Shown piece by piece: positions 5,855 to 11,722 of a stretch of DNA of 23,361 nucleotides (its first letter is position 1; each line of letters opens with the position of its first letter). The position numbers were made by a program, and so were the translations under genes. The notes beneath the pieces are model-generated. The model was not told the DNA's origin. It ran no database searches and saw only the letters and a list, made by a program, of their open reading frames with translations. This stretch comes from Sphingopyxis macrogoltabida (lineage in GTDB: Bacteria > Pseudomonadota > Alphaproteobacteria > Sphingomonadales > Sphingomonadaceae), in the NCBI GenBank assembly GCA_003241685.1, contig QFPJ01000042.1:1-23361 (forward strand), given 5' to 3'.

Positions 5855-7015
5855 ATGTCCGCGCCCGCGCCCGATAATTGTGACATCGCCATCGTCGGCG
5901 GCGGGCTGGCCGGCGGGCTGGCGGCCCTGGCGCTCGCGGCGAAGCGGCCCGCTCTCGACATCCGGCTGATCGAACCCGATGCCATCGGCGGCAATCATGT
6001 CTGGTCCTTTTTCGACAGCGACATCGCGCGCGGCGACCGCTGGCTCGTCGCGCCGCTCGTCCGCTATCACTGGCGGCGTTACGACGTGGCCTTTCCCGCC
6101 TTTCGCCGGACGCTGCGCATGGGATACAAGAGCATCACCGGCGAGGCGCTGGCCGAAGCGGTCGCGGCGGCGCTGCCCGCCGAACGCATCATTGCCGACC
6201 GCGCCAAGCATGTGGCGCCCGACCATGTGCTGCTGGCGCGCGGCGGGCGTCTGTCGGCGCGCCACGTCATCGACGCGCGCGGCATGGGCAAGACGTCGGT
6301 GCTGACCTGCGGCTGGCAGAAATTCGTCGGACAGGCCCTGACGGTGAAGGGCGGCCACGGGGTCGCGCAGCCGGTGGTGATGGACGCGACGGTCGACCAG
6401 CGGGACGGCTATCGCTTCGTCTATCTGCTGCCCTTCGATGCCGACACGATCTTTGTCGAGGATACCTATTACAGCGACGATCCGGCGCTGGACGAAGCGG
6501 CGGTGGAGGACCGCATCGCCGCCTATGCCGCCGCGCGCGGATGGGAGGTGGACGGCGTGTCGCGCCGCGAAACGGGCGTGCTTCCAGTGGTGATCGCGGG
6601 CGATTTCGACCGGCTGTGGCCCGCCTCCGACCGCGTCGCGCGGATCGGCGTGCGCGCGGGGCAGTTTCACGCGACGACCGGCTATTCGCTGGCGCATGCG
6701 GTCCGCACCGCGGCGGCGCTGCCCGCGCTGCTGGACGAGGAGGAGGACCCGGCGGCGGCGCTGCGCGCGCGCGCGGCGGCATCTTGGCGGGGACAGCGTT
6801 TCTATCGCATGCTCGCCGCGATGCTGTTCCGCGCCGCCGATCCCGATGCGCGCTATCGCATCTTCCAGCGTTTCTATCGGCTGTCGCCGGGCCTGATCGC
6901 GCGCTTCTATGCGGGGCGGTCGACCGCCGCCGACAAGCTGCGCATCCTGACCGGCAAGCCGCCGGTGCCGGTCGGCCGCGCGATCGCGGCGCTCAAGGAT
7001 TTGGACTGGCGATGA
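5855..7015 (+). CDS. crtY: Lycopene beta-cyclase (CrtY)
   Basis: Cyclises both ends of lycopene to give beta-carotene; a membrane-associated flavoprotein, 386 aa, the normal CrtY length. The N-terminal dinucleotide-binding motif is DIAIVGGGLAGG (10-21). CrtY hallmarks follow: IGGNHVWSFFD, YRFVYLLPFDADTIFVEDTYYSD (the FxEDTYY motif), GVLPVVIAGDF, and RAGQFHATTGYSLAHAVRTA near the C-terminus. The start at 5855 follows AGGGA by 8 nt; the open frame extends far upstream but through the antisense of the hydroxylase. It is the first gene of the plus-strand operon and overlaps crtI by 4 nt (ATGA), which implies translational coupling. A beta-type rather than epsilon-type cyclase is inferred from family resemblance. 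Confidence 0.95.
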   Translation: MSAPAPDNCDIAIVGGGLAGGLAALALAAKRPALDIRLIEPDAIGGNHVWSFFDSDIARGDRWLVAPLVRYHWRRYDVAFPAFRRTLRMGYKSITGEALAEAVAAALPAERIIADRAKHVAPDHVLLARGGRLSARHVIDARGMGKTSVLTCGWQKFVGQALTVKGGHGVAQPVVMDATVDQRDGYRFVYLLPFDADTIFVEDTYYSDDPALDEAAVEDRIAAYAAARGWEVDGVSRRETGVLPVVIAGDFDRLWPASDRVARIGVRAGQFHATTGYSLAHAVRTAAALPALLDEEEDPAAALRARAAASWRGQRFYRMLAAMLFRAADPDARYRIFQRFYRLSPGLIARFYAGRSTAADKLRILTGKPPVPVGRAIAALKDLDWR

Positions 7016-8514
7016 CGCACCCCGCCCCGCCCGCCGCCCCCCGCACCGCGATCATCGTCGGCGCCGGTTTCGGCGGCCTCGCGCTGGCGATCCGCCTGCA
7101 ATCGGCGGGCGTCGCGACGACGATCGTCGAGGCGCGCGACCGGCCCGGCGGGCGTGCCTATCACTGGCGGCGCGAGGGTTTCACCTTCGACGCGGGGCCG
7201 ACCGTCATCACCGATCCGCCGTGTCTCACCGAACTCTGGGCGCTCAGCGGGCAGGACATGGCCGCTGATGTCGACCTGGTCCCCGTCACCCCCTTCTACC
7301 GCCTCGACTGGCCCGACGGTTCAACCTTCGACTATTCGAACGACGAGGCGGCGCTGCGCGCGGAGATCGCGCGGCTCAACCCCGCCGATGTCGACGGCTA
7401 TGCGCGCTTTCTCGACTATTCGCGCGGCGTCTATGAACAGGGCTATGTCAAGCTGGGCTCGGTCGCCTTTCTCGACTTCGCATCGATGCTGCGCGCCGCC
7501 CCGGCGCTGATGAAATATCGGGCGTGGCGCAGCGTCTATTCGATCGTTTCCTCCTATGTCCGCGACGAGCGGCTGCGGCAGGCGCTGTCCTTTCACACGC
7601 TGCTCGTCGGCGGCAATCCGATGACGACCAGCAGCATCTATGCGCTGATCCATACGATCGAGAAGGACGGCGGCGTGTGGTATGCGCGCGGCGGCACCAA
7701 CGCGCTGGTCGCCGGGATGGTGCGCCTGTTCGAGCGGCTGGGCGGGACCCTGCGCCTCGGCGATGCGGCCGCGCGGATCGAAACCATGGGCGACCGCGCG
7801 ACGGGCGTGACGACACGCGGCGGCTGGCACGGCGCGGCGGATATGGTCGCGTGCAATTCGGACCTGATGCACAGCTACCGCGACCTGCTGGCCGACCATC
7901 CGCGCGGGCCGAAGGTCGGCAAAAGCCTGGCGCGAAAACGTTGGTCGCCCTCGCTGTTCGTTGTCCATTTCGGCGTGCGGGGCGACTATCCCGACATCGC
8001 CCACCACAGCATATTGTTCGGGCCGCGCTACAAGGGGCTGCTCGACGACATCTATGCGAACGGCGTCGTGCCGGACGATTTCTCGCTCTATCTTCATCAT
8101 CCCAGCAGCACCGATCCGTCGATGGCGCCGCCGGGCCATGCGGCCTTCTATGCGCTCGCGCCGGTCGCGCATCTGGGCAAGGCGGCCGCCGACTGGGACG
8201 GCGATTTCGGCGCGCGCTTCGCCGATGCGATTCTGGACGAGGTCGAGCGGCGGGTGCTGCCCGGCCTGCGCGCCAATCTGGTCACGCGCTTCCACTATAC
8301 ACCGCGCGATTTCGGACGCGACCTGTCGGCGCATCTGGGCAGCGCGTTCAGCCTCGAGCCACTACTCTGGCAAAGCGCCTGGCTGCGCGCCCACAACCGC
8401 GACGATGCCATTTCCAATCTTTACTTCGTCGGCGCGGGGACGCATCCGGGCGCGGGTATCCCGGGTGTCGTCGGCAGCGCCAAGGCGACCGCCCGTTTGA
8501 TGTTGGACCAATAA
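7012..8514 (+). CDS. crtI: Phytoene desaturase (CrtI)
   Basis: FAD-dependent desaturase converting phytoene to lycopene (four-step type, as in other bacteria), 500 aa. The FAD-binding Rossmann motif is AIIVGAGFGGLALAIRLQ near residue 14, followed by VEARDRPGGRAYHW and FDAGPTVITDP. The middle carries FHTLLVGGNPMTTSSIYALI and GGVWYARGGTNALV. The C-terminal bacterial-type CrtI signature is YFVGAGTHPGAGIPGVVGSAK. The ATG at 7012 overlaps the crtY stop codon. The product is inferred to be lycopene because CrtY is next to it. A 59-bp spacer with a repeat-derived hairpin separates it from the LOG gene, the only real gap in the operon. Confidence 0.96.
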   Translation: MTHPAPPAAPRTAIIVGAGFGGLALAIRLQSAGVATTIVEARDRPGGRAYHWRREGFTFDAGPTVITDPPCLTELWALSGQDMAADVDLVPVTPFYRLDWPDGSTFDYSNDEAALRAEIARLNPADVDGYARFLDYSRGVYEQGYVKLGSVAFLDFASMLRAAPALMKYRAWRSVYSIVSSYVRDERLRQALSFHTLLVGGNPMTTSSIYALIHTIEKDGGVWYARGGTNALVAGMVRLFERLGGTLRLGDAAARIETMGDRATGVTTRGGWHGAADMVACNSDLMHSYRDLLADHPRGPKVGKSLARKRWSPSLFVVHFGVRGDYPDIAHHSILFGPRYKGLLDDIYANGVVPDDFSLYLHHPSSTDPSMAPPGHAAFYALAPVAHLGKAAADWDGDFGARFADAILDEVERRVLPGLRANLVTRFHYTPRDFGRDLSAHLGSAFSLEPLLWQSAWLRAHNRDDAISNLYFVGAGTHPGAGIPGVVGSAKATARLMLDQ

Positions 8515-8529
8515 TTCCGCTCGCATCGG

Positions 8530-8560
8530 GCGAAGTCGACACTTCGCGCGACACGAACGG
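8530..8560 (+). repeat. Repeat-derived hairpin in the crtI-LOG spacer
   Basis: GCGAAGT (8530-8536) and ACTTCGC (8541-8547) form a perfect 7-bp stem around CGAC, followed by GCGACACGAACGG. The right half matches, in inverted orientation, the dispersed element at 11279-11306 (CGTTCGTGTCGAGCGAAG). It has no T-tract and lies inside an operon, so it may modulate transcript stability or readthrough rather than terminate. Confidence 0.6.
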
Positions 8561-8573
8561 GTAAGGGAAATAT

Positions 8574-9155
8574 ATGAAGCGCCTTGCCGTCTATTGCGGG
8601 TCCGCAACCCCCGAAGACCCCATCTATATCGAAACCGCGCAGCATGTCGGGCGCACGCTGGCGCAAAAGGGTATCGGCGTCGTCTATGGCGGCGGCCGGC
8701 TGGGCCTGATGGGGGCGGTTGCCGATGCCGCGCTGGAAGCGGGGGGCGAGGTGATCGGGATCATCCCCGATGCGCTGGTCGGGGCGGAAGTCGCGCATCG
8801 CGGCTGCACCGAACTGCACGTCGTGTCGGGAATGCACGAACGCAAGAAGATGTTCACCGACCTGTCCGACGGTTTCCTGACCATCCCCGGCGGCGTCGGC
8901 ACGATGGACGAGTTGTGGGAGGCGATCAGCTGGGCCCAGCTCGGCTATCACCAGAAACCCGTCGGGCTGCTCAACACGGCGGGCTTCTATAACGAGCTGA
9001 TCGCCTTCAACCGCCGCATGGTCGACGTCGGCTTCATCCGGCCCGCCCACGCCGGGATCATGATCGTCGATGCCGGGCTGGACGAGTTGCTCGACAAGAT
9101 GGAGCATTACCAGCCGCACCGGACGATCTTCGCGATGAAGGCCGACGATCTGTAA
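8574..9155 (+). CDS. LOG family protein (TIGR00730), nucleoside-monophosphate phosphoribohydrolase
   Basis: Cytoplasmic Rossmann-fold hydrolase of 193 aa. LOG enzymes cleave nucleoside 5'-monophosphates (cytokinin riboside monophosphate, AMP) into base and ribose 5-phosphate. The family signature PGGVGTMDE is at 105-113 (consensus PGGxGTxxE), and the conserved Arg/Lys sit in GMHERKKMF (87-95). The N-terminus RLAVYCGS and VYGGGRLGLMG are also canonical. These proteins were formerly misnamed lysine decarboxylases. TAAGGG 7 nt upstream supports the start. Its stop overlaps the crtB start by 1 nt (TAATG), tying it firmly into the carotenoid operon. Its substrate and its reason for being there are unknown; the pnuC and kinase genes downstream suggest nucleotide or NAD-precursor turnover. 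Confidence 0.93.
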   Translation: MKRLAVYCGSATPEDPIYIETAQHVGRTLAQKGIGVVYGGGRLGLMGAVADAALEAGGEVIGIIPDALVGAEVAHRGCTELHVVSGMHERKKMFTDLSDGFLTIPGGVGTMDELWEAISWAQLGYHQKPVGLLNTAGFYNELIAFNRRMVDVGFIRPAHAGIMIVDAGLDELLDKMEHYQPHRTIFAMKADDL

Positions 9156-10117
9156 TGGCCGGCGCGGGCGCCTATGACGCGCACGACCTGCACGGCTTCG
9201 CGCACGACAGCATCGCGAAGGGATCGAAAAGCTTTGCGCTGGCCAGCCAGTTGTTCGACCGCGAAACGCGCGAGCGGGTCTGGCTGCTCTACGCCTGGTG
9301 CCGCGCCGCCGACGATCTGGTCGACGGGCAGGATCATGGCGGTGCGATGGCGGCGGAGCATGACGCCACGGCCGCCGTTCAAAAGATCCACGCGCTGACC
9401 GACCGGGCCTTCGCGGGCGAGGCGACCGGCGATCCGGCCTTCGACGCGCTGGGCCTGCTGCTGACCCAGGTCGCGATCCCGCGCGCGGTGATCGACGACA
9501 TCGTCGCGGGTTTCGATCTCGACGCGCGCGACTGGCGGCCGCGCAGCGAGGACGATCTTTTGCGCTACTGCTATCATGTCGCGGGCGCCGTCGGGGTGGC
9601 GATGGCGCAGGTCATGGGAATCGACCCTGCCGACGACCGCACGCTCGACCGCGCGTCGGACCTCGGCATCGCCTTCCAGCTCGCCAACATCGCGCGCGAC
9701 ATTGCAGAGGATGCCGCCGCCGACCGCTGCTACCTGCCCGTCGAATGGCTGGTCGAACTCGATATTCCGCCGGGCCAGCATATGCACCCCGCCTTCCGCC
9801 CGCGCCTGGCGGTGATGGCGAAGTGGCTGTCCGAAATGGCGGCGGATTATGAAGCGTCGGCGCGCTGGGGCGCGCGCCGCCTGCCGCCGCGCAGCCGCTG
9901 GGCGGTGCTGGCGGCGGCGGGCATTTACGGCGACATCGCCCGCGAAGTGCGCGCACGCGGCGACCATGCATGGGATCACCGGGCCGCGACGTCGCGTGCC
10001 GCCAAGCTGGGCTGGGTCGCGCGCGCGGGCTGGTCGGTACTGCGCCGGCCGCCGCAACGCCGGATAAGCCGCGACGGATTGTGGACACGCCCGCGCGGCG
10101 GGCCGCCGGCCGGATGA
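9155..10117 (+). CDS. crtB: Phytoene synthase (CrtB)
   Basis: Condenses two geranylgeranyl diphosphates head-to-head to phytoene, the first committed carotenoid step; 320 aa, squalene/phytoene synthase fold. The two Mg-diphosphate-binding Asp-rich motifs are visible: RAADDLVDG (51-58) and ANIARDIAEDAAADRCYLP (178-195). SKSFALASQLF near residue 25 and GDIAREVRARG near 259-269 are also family-typical. The tail after about 295 is Arg/Pro/Gly-rich and may be disordered. The ATG shares one base with the LOG stop, and the stop overlaps the pnuC start (ATGA). No GGPP synthase (crtE) is present in the window, so the precursor is made by genes elsewhere. Confidence 0.95.
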   Translation: MAGAGAYDAHDLHGFAHDSIAKGSKSFALASQLFDRETRERVWLLYAWCRAADDLVDGQDHGGAMAAEHDATAAVQKIHALTDRAFAGEATGDPAFDALGLLLTQVAIPRAVIDDIVAGFDLDARDWRPRSEDDLLRYCYHVAGAVGVAMAQVMGIDPADDRTLDRASDLGIAFQLANIARDIAEDAAADRCYLPVEWLVELDIPPGQHMHPAFRPRLAVMAKWLSEMAADYEASARWGARRLPPRSRWAVLAAAGIYGDIAREVRARGDHAWDHRAATSRAAKLGWVARAGWSVLRRPPQRRISRDGLWTRPRGGPPAG

Positions 10118-10686
10118 GCCAGCTCGAATGGCTGGCGGCGGCGCTGCTGCTCGTCAATGTCGCGCTGGTCGCCCGGCGCAGCGTGTGGAACTATCCCTTC
10201 GCGCTCGTAGCGGTCAGCCTGTACGCGCTGGTCTTTTACGAAGCGCGGCTGTTCAGCGACATGCTGTTGCAGGGATTCTTCTTCGCGCTCAACCTGTACG
10301 GCTGGCGGGGCTGGCTCGCCGCGCGCGAAGGCCGGGCCGCGATCCCGGTCGGCTGGATGAGCGGGCGCGAACGGCTGCTGTGGGGCGGCGCGACCGTGGC
10401 GGCGTGGCTGGGATGGAGCTTCGGCATGCACCGTTTCACGCATGCCGCCGCGCCCTGGGCCGACGGAGCGGTCGCGATGATAAGCATCGCCGCGCAGTGG
10501 CTGCTCGCACGGCGCCGCGTCGAAAGCTGGTGGCTGTGGATTTGCGTCGATCTGGTTGCGGTGCCACTGTTCTTGTCGCGCGGCCTTTATGCGACCAGCG
10601 CCGTCTATGCCGTGCTGCTGACGCTGTCGATCGCGGGCCTGTTGCAATGGCGCCGCGCCGCGCTTTCCGCCGGCGCCGCGGCATGA
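10114..10686 (+). CDS. pnuC: PnuC family nicotinamide riboside-type transporter
   Basis: Inner-membrane facilitator of the PnuC/SWEET-like fold that imports nicotinamide riboside (or thiamine in some relatives), 190 aa with about seven hydrophobic segments. Family marks include WNYPFALVAVSLYALVFYE near residues 25-44, SDMLLQGFFFALNLYGWRGW (49-68) and the late WWLWICVDLVAVPLFLSRGLY, where Trp and Asn residues line the substrate path. The start at 10114 overlaps the crtB stop by 4 nt, and the open frame further upstream is inside crtB. The stop overlaps the downstream kinase start in the same way. The neighbouring NadR-like kinase makes nicotinamide riboside the likeliest substrate, since transport by this family is driven by phosphorylation inside the cell. 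No thiamine riboswitch was seen. Confidence 0.9.
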   Translation: MSQLEWLAAALLLVNVALVARRSVWNYPFALVAVSLYALVFYEARLFSDMLLQGFFFALNLYGWRGWLAAREGRAAIPVGWMSGRERLLWGGATVAAWLGWSFGMHRFTHAAAPWADGAVAMISIAAQWLLARRRVESWWLWICVDLVAVPLFLSRGLYATSAVYAVLLTLSIAGLLQWRRAALSAGAAA

Positions 10687-11201
10687 CCCGGCATGTCTGC
10701 CTGCACGGGGCGGAAAGTACCGGAAAATCGACGCTCGCGCCGCGTCTGGCGAAACGGCTCGGCGCGCTCGTCGTGCCCGAATATGGCCGCGCCTATTGCG
10801 AGGAGCATGGCACCAACCTCGACGCCGACGATCTGATCGCGATTTTCCGGGGCCATGTTGCCGCGACCCGGGCGGCGCTGGCAAAACGGCCCGCCTGGCT
10901 CGTCTCCGACACCGATCCGCTGATGACGCAGGCGTGGGCGATCATGCTGCTCGGCCGCCGTCTGCCCGAAATCGACGCCTGGGGCGCGGTCGCCGACCTC
11001 TATCTCGTCCCCGCGATGGACCTGCCCTGGCAGGAAGACGGCACGCGCCTGTTCGGCAGCGATCTGGCGCGGCGGCAATTCATGGACGTGGCGCTGGACG
11101 AACTCGACCGCCGAAAACTGCGCTGGGCCTGGGTCGCGGGCGACGGACCGGCGCGCACGGAAAATGCCATGGCGGCGATCGCAGCGGCGGGCCTGGGGTA
11201 A
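10683..11201 (+). CDS. NadR-like nicotinamide riboside kinase / AAA family ATPase
   Basis: P-loop kinase of 172 aa resembling the C-terminal ribosylnicotinamide kinase domain of NadR (nicotinamide riboside + ATP to NMN). The Walker A motif is GAESTGKST (9-17). VPEYGRAYCEEHGT (31-44) and VSDTDPLMTQAWA match the substrate-binding and Walker B-like regions of NadR kinases. The NMN adenylyltransferase and DNA-binding domains of full NadR are absent, so this is a stand-alone kinase. It is coupled to pnuC by an ATGA overlap, matching the known uptake-and-trapping pairing. It is the last gene of the carotenoid operon; a GC hairpin follows at 11214-11259. Thiamine or another nucleoside is a less likely substrate. 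Confidence 0.85.
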   Translation: MTRHVCLHGAESTGKSTLAPRLAKRLGALVVPEYGRAYCEEHGTNLDADDLIAIFRGHVAATRAALAKRPAWLVSDTDPLMTQAWAIMLLGRRLPEIDAWGAVADLYLVPAMDLPWQEDGTRLFGSDLARRQFMDVALDELDRRKLRWAWVAGDGPARTENAMAAIAAAGLG

Positions 11202-11213
11202 TCGCAATTCAGG

Positions 11214-11259
11214 CCGGCGGCCGCTGCGGGTTGGGAAAAGAGCGGCAGCAAACCGCCGG
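11214..11259 (+). terminator. Candidate hairpin at the end of the crt operon
   Basis: CCGGCGG (11214-11220) pairs with CCGCCGG (11253-11259), with an inner GCTGC/GCAGC stem (11223-11227 and 11245-11249). It starts 13 nt after the last stop codon. The tail is pyrimidine-rich but lacks a true T-run, so it may only stall or stabilise the transcript. Confidence 0.4.
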
Positions 11260-11278
11260 TTCCTAACGCTCCTTCTTT

Positions 11279-11306
11279 CCGTTCGTGTCGAGCGAAGTCG
11301 AGACAC
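11279..11306 (+). repeat. Short dispersed repeat CGTTCGTGTCGAGCGAAG...GAGACAC
   Basis: The GTGTC and GACAC ends can fold back on each other. An inverted, diverged relative sits in the crtI-LOG spacer at about 8540-8560, matching at 18 of 19 positions over CTTCGC-N-CGACACGAACGG. Elements like this are abundant between genes in sphingomonads. It is non-coding. Confidence 0.65.
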
Positions 11307-11375
11307 CCATCGATATAACGCCCAGCCCGACGGGTATCTGACAGGAAAGGCTGTTGCCCGTCGTCTGCAAACAAT

Positions 11376-11491
11376 CCTCCCTGCGACGCAGCCGTGGGGA
11401 GCGCGCCCGCAGGGCGTGGTGGAGGGGCCGCGACGGCAGCGCCATCGCCCCTCCGTTGGCATTTCGCGCTACCCCTTCCCCATCGCTGCGC
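11376..11491 (-). repeat. Dispersed repeat, copy B (inverted partner of 3951-4062)
   Basis: This is the second copy, in opposite orientation, of the element described at 3951-4062; the identical 30-nt core is at 11402-11431. Together with flanking short repeats it fills most of the 520-bp gap between the kinase and the TonB receptor. No gene was seen in 11202-11722. Confidence 0.8.
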
Positions 11492-11605
11492 GGGCGGATC
11501 CACGTCCGGCTTCGGCCGCTTGCTGACGCACCGCGTGCCCGCCGAAGAAATTTTCCATCGTCACCGGCCGTCCGGTTCCACGCGCGTCCGCGCCGGGCGG
11601 TCCAT

Positions 11606-11647
11606 CTGTGTCAGTCGTGTGACAACCGCGTAACACAGCGGTCATAG
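11606..11647 (+). promoter_or_regulatory. Candidate Pho box / operator upstream of the TonB receptor-phytase operon
   Basis: TGTCA (11609), TGACA (11620) and TAACA (11631) repeat at an exact 11-bp period, the spacing of PhoB direct repeats, though only the first fits the TGTCA core fully. The same bases also form dyads: TGTCA-N6-TGACA, and an outer CTGTGT (11606-11611) with ACACAG (11633-11638). It lies about 80-115 bp before the receptor start. Control by phosphate would suit a phytase operon. The structure is seen; the regulator is inferred. Confidence 0.4.
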
Positions 11648-11722
11648 AGCCCTGCCACTGGCCCCCTCGACTCGCCGGAAGCCAACAGGCTCCGGCGGCT
11701 GCTTCACATGCAAGGGGTCCTC

